NCBI GenBank assembly: GCA_030054195.1
Contig: JASGCJ010000001.1
Span: 30,159 to 94,158, forward strand
DNA from: Minisyncoccota bacterium
Lineage (GTDB): Bacteria > Verrucomicrobiota > Verrucomicrobiia > Methylacidiphilales > Verrucolacustridaceae
DNA length: 64,000 nucleotides
Direction of reading: 5' to 3'
In this document: piece by piece, positions 27,669 through 37,880 of the stretch
Position numbering within the stretch: the stretch's first letter is position 1
Layout of the letters: every line of letters starts with the position of its first letter
The notes under the pieces: generated by a model
Database searches by the model: none
The model's input: the letters and a program-made list of their open reading frames with translations, nothing else
Told to the model about the DNA's origin: nothing
Translations under genes and position numbers: made by a program

Positions 27669-28504
27669 ATCTTCTCGAGGTCAAAAATCTAACTGTCTCA
27701 TTTCACTCAGGCCCAAAGCCTGTCGTAGCAGTCGACAATCTCTCCTTCTCGATTCAACCCGGAGAGACCGTCGCCGTAGTGGGAGAAAGCGGTTCCGGCA
27801 AAACCACCGCCGCCCTTGCCTTAACCCGCCTGACCCCGCCTCCCCCCACCTGCACTCTTCAGGGAAAAGTTCTCTGGCAGGATGGGACCGACCTGCTCAC
27901 CTGCTCCAACTCCCTCCTCCGCCAAGCTCGGGGAGGCAAAGTTGCCTACATCTTTCAAGAGCCCTCCACTTCTCTCAACCCCGTATTCTCTGTGGGTTTT
28001 CAGATTGCCGAGGCTTTGCGCCTCCACCAACCCAACCTGCCCAACACGTCAGACGAGGTAACTCGCTTGCTTGGCCTCGTGGGGATTCGCCAACCCGAAC
28101 TTCGTGCTCGAGATTACCCCCACCAACTCTCAGGCGGAATGCAGCAACGCGCGATGATTGCCATGGCCCTGGCCTGCCAACCAAAGCTACTCGTTGCCGA
28201 TGAACCCACCACGGCTCTCGACGTCACCATTCAAGCCCAGATCCTCGATCTTCTTAGGGAGCTGCGTCAAAAACTCGGAATGTCTGTACTCCTGATCACC
28301 CATAACTTCGGAATCGTGGCAAACTTTGCCGATCGTGTTCTGGTGATGCTCGAGGGAAAACTCGTTGAGGAAGGCCCCGTAAAACAGATTCTTCGCTCCC
28401 CCCAACACCCCTACACCAAGGCCCTTCTCGACTGCATTCCCAGACTGGGGCAAAAAACCAAACGTCTCGCCTCCATTGATCGCGCCACCCTCGTTGCAAA
28501 ATGA
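27665..28504 (+). CDS. peptide ABC transporter ATP-binding protein (DppD type)
   Basis: A 279-residue ABC ATPase. Walker A is GESGSGKTT, the signature motif reads LSGGMQQR, and Walker B is [12 protein letters not shown]. The C-terminal extension is shorter than in many DppD proteins and lacks an obvious Cys-rich Fe-S region. It is coupled at both ends by ATGA overlaps. Confidence 0.95.
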   Translation: MNLLEVKNLTVSFHSGPKPVVAVDNLSFSIQPGETVAVVGESGSGKTTAALALTRLTPPPPTCTLQGKVLWQDGTDLLTCSNSLLRQARGGKVAYIFQEPSTSLNPVFSVGFQIAEALRLHQPNLPNTSDEVTRLLGLVGIRQPELRARDYPHQLSGGMQQRAMIAMALACQPKLLVADEPTTALDVTIQAQILDLLRELRQKLGMSVLLITHNFGIVANFADRVLVMLEGKLVEEGPVKQILRSPQHPYTKALLDCIPRLGQKTKRLASIDRATLVAK

Positions 28505-29295
28505 ATACTCCACTTCTGGAAGTCAAAAGTCTCTCCGTTCATTTTCCTGTCCGATCAGGACTTCTCCAACGCCCCACAGGGGTAGTCAAAGCTCTGGACG
28601 ACGTTTCCCTAAAAATCGAACAGGGCACCACCTTGGGCCTAGTCGGCGAAAGCGGATCAGGCAAAACCACACTCGGACGAGTGATCGTTCGCCTGGTTGA
28701 TCCCACGTCTGGGTCGGTTTCCTATCAGGGCGTACCGATCACTTCCCTCTCTGGGGCTGAACTTCGCCCCTACCGCAAAAAAATTCAGATGGTTTTCCAG
28801 GATCCTTACAACTCCCTCAATCCACGACTTCGAATCGGAACTATCCTAGCTGAACCCCTTGAAATTCACTTTCCACAAATGAGCAACTCGGATCGCATGG
28901 ATCGCGTGACCGAGCTTCTTCAACTCGTGGGACTTGATCCTACCTTTGCACGCCGATTTCCACATGAGTTCAGCGGAGGTCAGCGCCAACGAATTGGGAT
29001 TGCTCGAGCTCTCGCTGTTGAACCCGAGTTTATCATCTGCGACGAACCCGTCAGTGCCTTGGACGTTTCCGTCCAAGCTCAGATCGTGAATCTTCTGATG
29101 GATCTTCAGGAAAAACTTGGCCTGACCTATCTTTTTATAGCTCACGATCTCGCCGTAGTGGAACACGTCAGCGACCAGATCGCCGTCCTGGAACATGGCA
29201 AACTTGTTGAGGAGGGTCCATCGGAACAGATCACCACCCATCCGACCCACCCCTATACCCAACGCCTTCTCGCTTCAATTCCATCCCTCGATTAA
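28501..29295 (+). CDS. peptide ABC transporter ATP-binding protein (DppF type)
   Basis: A 264-residue ABC ATPase that closes the operon. Walker A is GESGSGKTT, the signature is [15 protein letters not shown], and Walker B is [12 protein letters not shown]. The [15 protein letters not shown] segment is typical of DppF/OppF. The start overlaps the previous stop as ATGA. Confidence 0.95.
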   Translation: MNTPLLEVKSLSVHFPVRSGLLQRPTGVVKALDDVSLKIEQGTTLGLVGESGSGKTTLGRVIVRLVDPTSGSVSYQGVPITSLSGAELRPYRKKIQMVFQDPYNSLNPRLRIGTILAEPLEIHFPQMSNSDRMDRVTELLQLVGLDPTFARRFPHEFSGGQRQRIGIARALAVEPEFIICDEPVSALDVSVQAQIVNLLMDLQEKLGLTYLFIAHDLAVVEHVSDQIAVLEHGKLVEEGPSEQITTHPTHPYTQRLLASIPSLD

Positions 29296-29332
29296 CCCAC
29301 CGAATGTCACTGGGGTCAGAGGTTCCTGTAGT

Positions 29333-29348
29333 CGCTCGAGAGGATTTG
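29333..29348. repeat. 16-base copy of the tRNA-Leu 3' end
   Basis: CGCTCGAGAGGATTTG at 29333 repeats the plus-strand sequence at 29422-29437, which encodes the acceptor and T-stem end of tRNA-Leu. Flanking bases do not match. It looks like a partial duplication or the remnant of an integration event at the tRNA 3' end; chance is not excluded. Confidence 0.5.
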
Positions 29349-29419
29349 GCCCCCGCACACCCACCCCTGGCCCAATCTATTTTCGCCTCCGGCTATTTAA
29401 ACTCTCTCGCTTGCTACGC

Positions 29420-29501
29420 TGCGCTCGAGAGGATTTGAACCTCCAAGGGTTGCCCCACTAGAACCTGAATCTAGCGCGTCTGCCAGTTTCGCCACGAGCG
29501 C
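29420..29501 (-). tRNA. tRNA-Leu (CAG)
   Basis: A minus-strand cloverleaf of 82 bases without an encoded CCA. The acceptor stem is GCGCTCG with CGAGCGC and discriminator A. The anticodon stem CTAGA/TCTAG encloses loop TTCAGGT, anticodon CAG. A variable arm between GTGGGG and CCTT region and the T arm GGTTCAAATCC fit a class II leucine tRNA. The gene lies between the peptide-transport operon and the ArsR-methyltransferase gene. Confidence 0.93.
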
Positions 29502-29559
29502 GGACACTGAAGAATGCACCATTTCCCTTCCCATTCCAACTTTTCTCACCCCCCCCCCA

Positions 29560-30483
29560 CTACTCAGGCTTATTTCCTGCCGCCAGCAAAGTCTGGAACC
29601 CCGGGCCCTCCTTCTCTTTTGCCACAACCTCGACAGACACTCCTTCAAATTTTGCCTCTCGCATTAACCGCGCCAACTCCGCAGGAGAAAACCCTAGCCA
29701 TACATCCGCATACATTTCACGAGCTGCCTCAAACGTATGCTCCACAAGATCTAAAATCAGAAGCGTTCCCCCAGGCCGAAGAATTTTCCACGCGGCCTCC
29801 AGCGCTCGAGGAGGATGTACCGCGTGATGTAATGCCTGACTCAAAATGGCCACATCCACCGACCCAGGCCGAATCGGTGGGTTCTCCATGTCCCCCAACC
29901 GATACTCCAGATTTTTCAACCCGCTTCGCTTGGCCAAATCTCGCCCCACCTCCACCATTCGAGGCGAGTGATCGACCGCAATCACCTTCTTAGCCCGCGC
30001 TGCCAGAAGTTGAGAAATCAATCCCTCCCCAGCACCTAAATCCGCGTACACCTGACGGGGCGCCAAAGCCAAAAGCAACCTCCCCACCGCCTCCCAAGAT
30101 CGACCCGGACAATACTTCTTACCCAATCGACCCGCGACTGCGTCAAAGTACCTTTTCGACTTCTCCTGCCGTTGCCCCAACACGCGCCGCAATGCCTCCC
30201 CATCCCGCGCCTGTGTTCCCACCTCCCCCGCCGCACCCTCCGCCAAAGACCATATCTCTCTCCCCATCTCCGCTCGCCGATAATAAGCCTTTTGTCCCTC
30301 TCTTCGGTCGCGCAATAAACCCACCGACTTAAGTTGCGCAAGGTGGTTCGAAATCCTCGACTGCCCAATCCCCAAAACCTCCTGCAACTCCGCAACCGAA
30401 AGCTCATTTTCACGCAATGCGGCTAAGATCCGTAGACGAGTTGGATCCGCCAACGCACTCAAAAGCTTAACTCGATGACTCAT
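29560..30483 (-). CDS. ArsR-type regulator fused to a SAM-dependent methyltransferase domain
   Basis: A 307-residue protein. Residues 1-80 are a winged-helix ArsR domain (LADPTRLRILAAL; GIGQSRISNHLAQLK). Residues about 130-300 are a class I methyltransferase with motif I YADLGAGEGLISQLL and motif post-I VIAVDHS. The ArsR-family SahR regulators sense S-adenosylhomocysteine and control SAM-cycle genes. This gene is divergent from metK-ahcY, 81 bases apart, so a regulator that senses SAM or SAH through its methyltransferase-like domain is the best guess. True methyltransferase activity is also possible. Confidence 0.85.
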   Translation of the reverse strand: MSHRVKLLSALADPTRLRILAALRENELSVAELQEVLGIGQSRISNHLAQLKSVGLLRDRREGQKAYYRRAEMGREIWSLAEGAAGEVGTQARDGEALRRVLGQRQEKSKRYFDAVAGRLGKKYCPGRSWEAVGRLLLALAPRQVYADLGAGEGLISQLLAARAKKVIAVDHSPRMVEVGRDLAKRSGLKNLEYRLGDMENPPIRPGSVDVAILSQALHHAVHPPRALEAAWKILRPGGTLLILDLVEHTFEAAREMYADVWLGFSPAELARLMREAKFEGVSVEVVAKEKEGPGFQTLLAAGNKPE

Positions 30484-30505
30484 GCTTCATATAGATTCAT
30501 CATCT

Positions 30506-30515
30506 TATCATGATA
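30506..30515. promoter_or_regulatory. candidate operator between the ArsR-methyltransferase gene and metK
   Basis: TATCATGATA is a perfect 10-base palindrome in an AT-rich stretch within the 81-base divergent spacer, 23 bases from the ArsR-fusion start and 50 bases from the metK start. An ArsR-family dimer could bind here and control both directions. The site is short, so this is a proposal only. Confidence 0.4.
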
Positions 30516-30564
30516 TATCAATATTTATTCTTGCCTGCCTCCACTTTTGCGATACGCTTAATCA

Positions 30565-31749
30565 GTGCACGGCAACTTCATCTTTTCCTCCGAGTCGGTC
30601 GGCGAGGGCCATCCCGACAAGGTATGCGACACCATTTCAGATGCTGTTCTTGATGCCTGTCTAAGCCAAGACCCAGCCAGTCGAGTTGCGTGTGAGACCC
30701 TCGTTAAATCCAATCTCGTTGTCGTGGCAGGCGAAATAACGACCCGAGCCAAGTTTGACTACGACAAACTCATTCGCTCTGCCATTCGAGAAATTGGTTA
30801 CACCAACGACGATGACGTCTTTCACGCCGATCGAGTCCACATTATGAATGCCCTCACCGGCCAAAGCCCCGATATCGCTCAAGGGGTCGATGCCCGCCGT
30901 GTCTCGGGAAAAAAAACCGCTGAGCAGGGCGCAGGCGACCAAGGACTCATGTTCGGGTACGCCTGCCGGGAAACTCCGGAACTCATGCCCGCCCCCATCA
31001 TGTTCTCCCACCGCCTCGGACGAGAACTCAGCCGAATTCGCAAATCCGGCAAAGCCCCCTGGCTCAGGCCCGATGCCAAAACCCAAGTTTCCGTCGAATA
31101 TCGCCACTCCAAACCTGTCCGAATCACTGCAGTCGTTGTCTCGACCCAGCACGCTGCAAATGTATCCCACCGGCAAATTGAAAAATTCATTACAGAAAAG
31201 CTCATTCGCCGAGTCCTTCCCTCCTCAATGCTCGATCGCAAAACCGAATTTCTCGTCAACCCAACAGGACGTTTTGTTGTAGGTGGTCCCGAGGGAGATA
31301 GCGGGTTAACAGGCCGCAAAATTATCGTCGACACCTATGGCGGTGCGGGGCGACACGGAGGCGGTGCTTTCAGCGGTAAAGATCCTACCAAGGTAGATCG
31401 CAGTGCCGCGTATATGGGCCGCTACGTCGCCAAAAATATCGTCGCGGCGGGCCTGGCCGATAGGGTCGAGATCCAGTTCGCCTACGCGATCGGACATCCC
31501 CACCCAGTTTCCGTGTGCCTCGACACATTTGGCACCGAAAAAGTCCCTTTCCGTAAAATCGAAAAAGCAGTCCACGAAACTTTCGACTTCCGCCCTGCCG
31601 AAATCATTCGCCAACTCCGTCTCCGTCGCCCCATTTACTCGAAAACAACCAACTACGGCCACTTCGGCCATCGGGGAAAACTAGCTTACGCCCCGTGGGA
31701 GCATACGGACCGTGTCCGTGAACTCCGTCGTCACGCAGGCTTGAACTAA
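30565..31749 (+). CDS. metK: S-adenosylmethionine synthetase
   Basis: Makes SAM from methionine and ATP. It has 394 residues. The N-terminal [16 protein letters not shown], the [12 protein letters not shown] hexapeptide region and the [19 protein letters not shown] phosphate-binding motif are all present. The start is a GTG at 30565, fitted to the family N-terminus. ahcY follows 22 bases downstream after an AGGAGA ribosome site, so the two form a SAM-cycle operon. Confidence 0.97.
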   Translation: MHGNFIFSSESVGEGHPDKVCDTISDAVLDACLSQDPASRVACETLVKSNLVVVAGEITTRAKFDYDKLIRSAIREIGYTNDDDVFHADRVHIMNALTGQSPDIAQGVDARRVSGKKTAEQGAGDQGLMFGYACRETPELMPAPIMFSHRLGRELSRIRKSGKAPWLRPDAKTQVSVEYRHSKPVRITAVVVSTQHAANVSHRQIEKFITEKLIRRVLPSSMLDRKTEFLVNPTGRFVVGGPEGDSGLTGRKIIVDTYGGAGRHGGGAFSGKDPTKVDRSAAYMGRYVAKNIVAAGLADRVEIQFAYAIGHPHPVSVCLDTFGTEKVPFRKIEKAVHETFDFRPAEIIRQLRLRRPIYSKTTNYGHFGHRGKLAYAPWEHTDRVRELRRHAGLN

Positions 31750-31771
31750 CCCCAATAGGAGAAACCCAACC

Positions 31772-33229
31772 ATGAGCACCGCAACGCTTGAACCAAAAAC
31801 GAAACAACCCAAAACACAAAAATCTTCACCTGAATACAAAGTAAAAGATATCTCCCTTGCCGAGTTCGGACGCAAGGAGATCGAAATTGCAGAGAAGGAG
31901 ATGCCAGGTTTGATGGCCATCCGCGAAAAATACGCCAAGGGCAAGCCCCTAGCTGGTGTCCGCGTAACTGGTTCCCTGCATATGACGATTCAAACCGCAG
32001 TCCTCATCGAAACTTTCGTTGCCCTCGGAGCCGATGTTCGGTGGGCCAGCTGCAATATTTTCTCTACCCAAGATCAAGCCGCCGCTGCGATTGCAGCTAC
32101 CGGCGTTCCCGTCTTCGCTTGGAAAGGGGAAACTCTCGAGGAGTACTGGGATTGCACGTGGAAAGCCATCGTCAACCCCCAAGGCCTTGGACCCCAACTC
32201 GTCATCGATGACGGGGGCGACGTCACCCTCTTCCTTCACAAAGGATATGAACTCGAAAACGGCGATGGTTGGGTCAATACCCCCAGCTCCAGCGAAGAAG
32301 AAAAGGTCATCAAAAATCTTCTCAAAAAGGTTCATGCTGAACATCCCAATATTTTCCATGCCCTAGTCAAGGAGTGGAAAGGAGTCGCTGAAGAAACGAC
32401 CACGGGTGTGCACCGGCTCTACAAGTTGCAGGAGCTCGGAAAACTCCTAGTTCCCGCATTCAACGTCAATGATGCCGTCACCAAATCGAAGTTCGACAAC
32501 CTGTACGGCTGTCGCCACTCCCTTGTCGACGGACTGAATCGTGCCCTCGATGTGATGATCTCCGGCAAAGTGGCCGTGGTGTGCGGATATGGCGATGTCG
32601 GAAAAGGTTCCGCCCAATCCCTGAGAGGCCAAGGAGCCCGCGTGATCGTGACCGAAATCGATCCGATCAATGCTCTCCAAGCCGCTATGGAGGGATTTGA
32701 GGTCACAACCATCGAGGATACTCTTGGACGAGCGGATATTTATATCACCACCACGGGAAATCTGGATGTCATCACAATCGAGCATATGACCAAGATGAAA
32801 GATCAAGCCGTGGTCGCAAACATCGGTCACTTCGACAACGAAATCCAAGTCGATAAACTCAACACTCACACAGGAGTTCGCCGAGTGAACATCAAACCTC
32901 AGCTCGACAAGTACATCTTTCCGAATGGCCGGGAGCTCTTTCTGCTCGCAGAAGGTCGGCTCGTGAACCTGGGTTGCGCCACAGGGCACCCCAGCTTCGT
33001 CATGAGCGCAAGCTTCTCAAATCAAACCCTAGCCGCCCTCGACCTCTGGAAAAATCGCACTCTGTACAAGCCAGCGGTTTATGTCCTGCCAAAAAACCTG
33101 GACGAGGAAGTAGCTCGCCTTCACTTGGAAAAGATCGGCGTCAAACTAACCAAGTTGAGCAAAATTCAATCCGAGTATCTCGGCATTCCCGTTGGCGGAC
33201 CCTACAAACCCTCCCACTACCGGTACTAA
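31772..33229 (+). CDS. ahcY: adenosylhomocysteinase
   Basis: Hydrolyses S-adenosylhomocysteine to adenosine and homocysteine, removing the product inhibitor of methyltransferases. It has 485 residues. The NAD-binding segment [15 protein letters not shown] and the C-terminal [19 protein letters not shown] are diagnostic. The N-terminus has a Lys/Gln-rich tail of about 25 residues. Its TAA stop overlaps the stop of the convergent gene by 4 bases. Confidence 0.97.
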   Translation: MSTATLEPKTKQPKTQKSSPEYKVKDISLAEFGRKEIEIAEKEMPGLMAIREKYAKGKPLAGVRVTGSLHMTIQTAVLIETFVALGADVRWASCNIFSTQDQAAAAIAATGVPVFAWKGETLEEYWDCTWKAIVNPQGLGPQLVIDDGGDVTLFLHKGYELENGDGWVNTPSSSEEEKVIKNLLKKVHAEHPNIFHALVKEWKGVAEETTTGVHRLYKLQELGKLLVPAFNVNDAVTKSKFDNLYGCRHSLVDGLNRALDVMISGKVAVVCGYGDVGKGSAQSLRGQGARVIVTEIDPINALQAAMEGFEVTTIEDTLGRADIYITTTGNLDVITIEHMTKMKDQAVVANIGHFDNEIQVDKLNTHTGVRRVNIKPQLDKYIFPNGRELFLLAEGRLVNLGCATGHPSFVMSASFSNQTLAALDLWKNRTLYKPAVYVLPKNLDEEVARLHLEKIGVKLTKLSKIQSEYLGIPVGGPYKPSHYRY

Positions 33230-34104
33230 AACCGGGGCGGGGTTCGTGGATTAGGCACGTTCCAAAGATTGTCGTAAGGGGAGTATCCCGCGGCAGGGGG
33301 TGCACCCACTGTCTTTTTAGCCTCAGGCTGATTGACGAGCGGGCTCGGCTTCACTTGAGCCGTTACCTTCTTTTCACTACCCGGAGGCAATGAGTAGGGA
33401 TCTTGGGAAATCCTCTGATACGAACCTGAGGGAACTTGGGGTGCCTGCCCAGCCGCGTTTAAACGCGAATCATAAGATCCACTTGGTGGCATAATGGGAC
33501 GTGCACCTGATTGAAAATCTTTTCCTAGCGGACTACTCCCCTGCGGCCCAGTAAATGAATCAAAACTTGGACTAACACGTCCATCCCCAGAATTCATTGC
33601 TCGAGGCTGGACCCCGTCCAAACCCGTAACAGGAGTAAGCTTATTCGCACCCTCACTCTTCACCCCAGGCAAACTGCTCTGAGATACCGCAGGTGCCGCT
33701 CTTCCATCATTCTCTTTTTTCAAGTCTGCCTTTTCCTTCTTTTCCATCACCTGCTTTTCTTGAGCTTCTTTAGCATCTTTCGCCTTCTTCTCCTCAAGCG
33801 CAGCCGTGTCCTCCTGCTTCTTTTTTGTAGCATCCTGCAAAGCTTTCATATCCTGCCCCCAATCCTTCGTGCCCGTCTTGCTTGGATCGGCCGCAGGAGG
33901 CCGCGGTTGTGGGATCGAACTAGTCGAATTTGGATCGATCGGGGGAAGTTTTGCCTCAGGAACCGCACTGTCTATATCGGTCAAAGGAAGCGCGGCCTTG
34001 GTGCTCGGCAAATCCTTCGTGGATTCAGCCGTCGATCCCTCATACTGCGCCCAACATATTCCACTCAACGCAAAACCCAGCACAATGCTCAAGGTCTTTC
34101 TCAT
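33226..34104 (-). CDS. secreted low-complexity protein of unknown function
   Basis: A 292-residue protein with a clear signal peptide ([20 protein letters not shown]). The mature part is rich in Pro, Ser, Lys, Glu and Ala. It includes a charged helical stretch at about residues 88-130 and Pro/Ser/Gly-rich linkers elsewhere, and looks largely disordered. I do not recognise a domain. The stop overlaps that of ahcY as CTAA. Confidence 0.6.
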   Translation of the reverse strand: MRKTLSIVLGFALSGICWAQYEGSTAESTKDLPSTKAALPLTDIDSAVPEAKLPPIDPNSTSSIPQPRPPAADPSKTGTKDWGQDMKALQDATKKKQEDTAALEEKKAKDAKEAQEKQVMEKKEKADLKKENDGRAAPAVSQSSLPGVKSEGANKLTPVTGLDGVQPRAMNSGDGRVSPSFDSFTGPQGSSPLGKDFQSGARPIMPPSGSYDSRLNAAGQAPQVPSGSYQRISQDPYSLPPGSEKKVTAQVKPSPLVNQPEAKKTVGAPPAAGYSPYDNLWNVPNPRTPPRF

Positions 34105-34175
34105 ATGGGTAAAGTAATTCTCATCTCCCCCTCGTCAATCTCGCTCCTAGCTTCCCCATTCCTTAAGCTAATCCC

Positions 34176-35285
34176 GTGACACACTCAATTTCCTCCATTC
34201 TCAAAGAAGAGAATCTACGGAACGGCCCAATTCGATTTGATAGATTCATGGAAATATGTCTCTACCAACAGGATATAGGTTTCTACTCATCGGGAAAAAC
34301 CCGTACCGGAACCCAAGGTGACTTTCTAACCCCAGTTTCTACAGGCCCTGTTTTAGGCCAACTCCTCTCCCTGCAAATTACCGAACTTGCTCAATCTCTC
34401 AGAAATCCAACCTCCTTGCACCTTGCCGAACAGGGAGCCGATCAAGGGCATCTCGCGCTCGATATCCTCTCGTCACTAGCTCAGAGCGCACCTCACCTCC
34501 TCTCCTCTCTCCATCTCCACCTCATCGAACCCTCTCCCGTACTTGCACAGCAACAAAAACACTCTCTCCAGCCTTTCCTGTCAAAAATTACCATTCACTG
34601 GCACCCCGATCTCGCCTCACTCCCCTCTTTATCCCATCCCACCTACTTTTACTCCTGCGAACTTCTGGACAGCTTTCCAGTTCGCATGATCCGCTTTTTT
34701 ACTGGCCAGTGGCACGAACGTTTCGTCACTCGAATCTCAGACCGATGGGTGTGGATCGATCAACCCGCCTCACCCGAACTACTCACAGAAATCCATCGCT
34801 GGTCGATTCCTCCAATCGAAGGATTTACGGCAGAAATTCGTCTGCCCATCTCTCCTTGGCTTACCCTTCTATCCGAAAAGATCGAACAAGGAGCCGTTCT
34901 CACCCTCGATTACGGACTTCCGGCAGCCGACCTCTATCACCCATCCCGATCTGCAGGAACCCTCGTCGCGCTGCGAAAACATACATCCGCTTCCGATCCC
35001 CTCTCATGCCCGGGAGAGCAAGACCTTACCGCTCACCTCAACTTCTCCCAACTGGTCGAAGACGGATTAAAATTAGGTTTTCAATCCTATGGTCCACACC
35101 CTTTTATGACTGCCCTTACTCGCCAAGCCGCACCCCTCCTTCACGACTCCCAACCCCTACCCGAAAAGTGGACGCGTAATTTTCAACATCTCGTCCACCC
35201 AAACTTTTTTGGTCAAACCCACCTCGCCCTTCTTCAAACCAAAAACCTCCCCGCCTCATTTCGTCCAAGCATGTTTTCAACCTAA
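34176..35285 (+). CDS. MidA/NDUFAF7-family SAM-dependent methyltransferase
   Basis: A 369-residue class I methyltransferase of the MidA (DUF185) family. The N-terminal GPIRFDRFMEICLYQQDIGFYSSG, the GDFLTPVS motif and the YSCELLDSFPVRM segment are typical. The SAM-binding loop usually read ExGaGxG is here EQGADQG. The human relative methylates an arginine of complex I; bacterial targets are unknown. The start is GTG at 34176. Its stop overlaps the recN stop by 4 bases. Confidence 0.85.
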   Translation: MTHSISSILKEENLRNGPIRFDRFMEICLYQQDIGFYSSGKTRTGTQGDFLTPVSTGPVLGQLLSLQITELAQSLRNPTSLHLAEQGADQGHLALDILSSLAQSAPHLLSSLHLHLIEPSPVLAQQQKHSLQPFLSKITIHWHPDLASLPSLSHPTYFYSCELLDSFPVRMIRFFTGQWHERFVTRISDRWVWIDQPASPELLTEIHRWSIPPIEGFTAEIRLPISPWLTLLSEKIEQGAVLTLDYGLPAADLYHPSRSAGTLVALRKHTSASDPLSCPGEQDLTAHLNFSQLVEDGLKLGFQSYGPHPFMTALTRQAAPLLHDSQPLPEKWTRNFQHLVHPNFFGQTHLALLQTKNLPASFRPSMFST

Positions 35286-36952
35286 ACTTTCGCCACTCGC
35301 CCCCGCTCCATCAACTCTCGGGCCATCGCGCGCGCCGCTTTCCCCTCCCCTCCCAACATTCGGCTCAACTCCTTTTCCCGACTCTCCCCCTCTACCCGTT
35401 CCAACCTTGCGAAAGTCCTCCCCTTTTCCACCGTCTTGGTCACACAAAAGTGTGCATCCGCCACTCCTGCCACCGCAGGCAAATGAGTCAGACAGAGCAC
35501 CTGGTGCGTCTTCCCCAATCCAGCCAAACGCATCGCGACCGCTTTCGCAGTTTCCCCTCCCACATTCGCATCCACTTCATCAAAAATTAAAATGGGCACC
35601 TCATCTCTCTCCGCCAAAACCGTTTTGATTCCTAACATCACCCGTGCCAACTCCCCGCTCGACGCAATCGCGCGTAAAGGTCTCGGAGGCTCCCCAGGGT
35701 TGGGCGCAAACATCATCTCGACCGTCTCCCCTCCCTCCGCTCCTAAACTCTCCAACTTCTGCACCTGCACCTCGAGTCGACTCTGCTGAAAACCCAATCC
35801 TCTCAACTGACTCGTCACCTCTCGGGCAAATACAGGTGCCGCCTTGGACCTCTCCTTACTCAGTTTTCCTGCCAAAAGCCGATGAGCCTCGATCGCCTTC
35901 TTTGTGGCCGCCACCAACTCCTTCTCCGTTCCCTCCGCATTCGCCAACTCCCACTGCCTTTTCTTTAATTCAGTAAGCTTGGCTAAAGCCGCCTCAATAC
36001 TGCCCCCATGCTTTTTTCTTAAACTCAATACACAGTTCAAGCGCGCCTCCAATGCGGCCAACCTCTCTCCATCCAACCCCACCTCCTCCGCTCTTCGTTC
36101 CCCTTCTCGAACTAACTCACGCAACGCCGAAACCACCATCTCATTCTTTTCCCGCAGCTCTCCGGCCGCCCCATCTAATCGCTCCCACTCCGTCAACCCC
36201 TTCTGCACTTTTCCCAACTTCTCCAACACATTTCCATCCTCCCCCTCAAGCAACCGACTCACTTCACCCGCTAACTCTAAAATCCTTCTCCCATGCCCCG
36301 CAGCTGCGTGATCCCTCTCCAACTGCTCATCCTCCCCCACCACAAGCTTTGCTTCGTCCAATTCCTGCACCTGATGGTCAATATACTCCCGCGTTGCCCC
36401 ATCCGCCCCAGCCAGATTTTTGCGAAATACCTCCTCGGCCTCCTCCGCATCCCGTTTCGAATGCCAAGCCTGCCTTACTTCACCCACCAACTTCTCCAAC
36501 CCCGCAAAACCATCCAGTGCCCCCCTCTGCGCCGCAGGAGAAAGCAGGGTCTGATGATCATGTGGCCCATGCAGATCCACCAACCGATCCCCCAACTCCT
36601 TCAACACCGACAAAGTCACGGCCGAACCATTCAGAAATTGTCGACCCGCCCCGGTGGTTCCCACCTGCCTCTTGATAATCAACGTTCCATCCCCATCCGC
36701 CTCGATTCCCTTCTCCTCCAGCCAACCCCGAAATCTTTCCGCTCCACCCAACTCCCCCTCCACCACACATCCCTCCGCCCCCGTCCTCACCAAACCCCGA
36801 TCCGCCCGTTCCCCCAACAAAAGCAAAAAAGCATCCACTAAAATCGATTTCCCTGCCCCTGTCTCCCCCGTCAACGCGTTAAATCCTTTTCCCAACTCCC
36901 ACGTCAACTCCTCAACTACAGCTAAGTTTCGTATCCGTAATCGCCTTAACAT
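35282..36952 (-). CDS. recN: DNA repair protein RecN
   Basis: An SMC-like ATPase for double-strand break repair, 556 residues. The N-terminus MLRRLRIRNLAVVEELTWEL and Walker A GETGAGKS are typical. A coiled-coil centre follows. The C-terminal half has SSGELARVMLGIK (signature) and ILIFDEVDANVGG (Walker B). The ATG at 36952 is chosen because GGAG lies 3 bases upstream of it; a longer frame to 37063 lacks family sequence. Confidence 0.95.
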   Translation of the reverse strand: MLRRLRIRNLAVVEELTWELGKGFNALTGETGAGKSILVDAFLLLLGERADRGLVRTGAEGCVVEGELGGAERFRGWLEEKGIEADGDGTLIIKRQVGTTGAGRQFLNGSAVTLSVLKELGDRLVDLHGPHDHQTLLSPAAQRGALDGFAGLEKLVGEVRQAWHSKRDAEEAEEVFRKNLAGADGATREYIDHQVQELDEAKLVVGEDEQLERDHAAAGHGRRILELAGEVSRLLEGEDGNVLEKLGKVQKGLTEWERLDGAAGELREKNEMVVSALRELVREGERRAEEVGLDGERLAALEARLNCVLSLRKKHGGSIEAALAKLTELKKRQWELANAEGTEKELVAATKKAIEAHRLLAGKLSKERSKAAPVFAREVTSQLRGLGFQQSRLEVQVQKLESLGAEGGETVEMMFAPNPGEPPRPLRAIASSGELARVMLGIKTVLAERDEVPILIFDEVDANVGGETAKAVAMRLAGLGKTHQVLCLTHLPAVAGVADAHFCVTKTVEKGRTFARLERVEGESREKELSRMLGGEGKAARAMARELMERGRVAKV

Positions 36953-37068
36953 GACTCCAGAACCATAGCAGAAGACGCAGGGAAGGTAGGCAAAATCTTG
37001 TCCTTTTTCCCCTCCTAAAACCAGTAAAGGAGGTTCGCCACCTGCCTCTCCCACAGCTATCAAAACGT

Positions 37069-37842
37069 ATGGATTTAACCTTTTTAGGCACGGGCACGTC
37101 CCAAGGCGTCCCCTTGCTCACCTGCACCTGTCGCGTCTGCACCTCGCCCGACCCACGCGACCGTCGCTTTCGATCCTCCGTCTGGCTCCACGACAAAGAT
37201 CTGAGCATCGTCATCGATACCTCACCGGATTTTCGTTCCCAAGCCCTTCGCGCCTCCATCCCCAAGCTCGACGCTGTCCTCTACACCCATAGCCATGCCG
37301 ACCATATCGCAGGCTTCGACGATCTGCGCACCTACTCCGTTAAAAATGGAAACTGTATCCCCATTTATGCAGATCCCTTTACTCTTTCTCGCCTCGAGAA
37401 AGCATTCGACTACGCCTTCGACCTCAAAGTCCGTAGTCCGGCCTACGTCTGCCCCGAACCTCACCCCATCACAGGCCCATTCTCGATCGGTTCCGCCACT
37501 TTCACTCCCCTTCCCGTGCCACACGGCAGCATCTCGACCACCGGATTCCGTATCGACATCGCTGGCCAACCACGCGCCGCATATCTACCTGATTGCGCCG
37601 CAGTCCCAACCCCGATCCGAGATCAGATCCGCCACATTCCCATCCTGATCATTGACGGACTCCGCGAAGAACCCCACCCCACCCACCTCACCATCGCTCA
37701 GGCGATCGAAATCTCCCAAGATATCCGCGCGGGACAAACTTGGCTTACCCATCTCACCCACCAAACTCTTCACGCCGAACGGGACGCCTCCCTTCCTACC
37801 CCTGTCCACCTCGCCTACGATACCCTTCGCCTCACTCTGTAA
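37069..37842 (+). CDS. metallo-beta-lactamase fold hydrolase, PhnP-like
   Basis: A 257-residue MBL-fold protein. It starts with LTFLGTGTSQGVPLLTC and has the CTCRVC cysteines typical of the PhnP branch. The metal motif is THSHADHIAGFDDLR, with later His at PVPHGS. PhnP cleaves phosphoribosyl 1,2-cyclic phosphate, but many relatives have other cyclic phosphodiester substrates and no phn genes lie here. The function is therefore only a general one. Confidence 0.85.
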   Translation: MDLTFLGTGTSQGVPLLTCTCRVCTSPDPRDRRFRSSVWLHDKDLSIVIDTSPDFRSQALRASIPKLDAVLYTHSHADHIAGFDDLRTYSVKNGNCIPIYADPFTLSRLEKAFDYAFDLKVRSPAYVCPEPHPITGPFSIGSATFTPLPVPHGSISTTGFRIDIAGQPRAAYLPDCAAVPTPIRDQIRHIPILIIDGLREEPHPTHLTIAQAIEISQDIRAGQTWLTHLTHQTLHAERDASLPTPVHLAYDTLRLTL

Positions 37843-37880
37843 TCTTCCTCTCCCTACGGCTCTTGCCCTAACATCGAAAT

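Noticed and set aside
31750-31771. SAH or SAM riboswitch upstream of ahcY
   Set aside because: The gap after metK is only 22 bases and contains just a ribosome site; the 81-base leader of metK shows no known riboswitch core.
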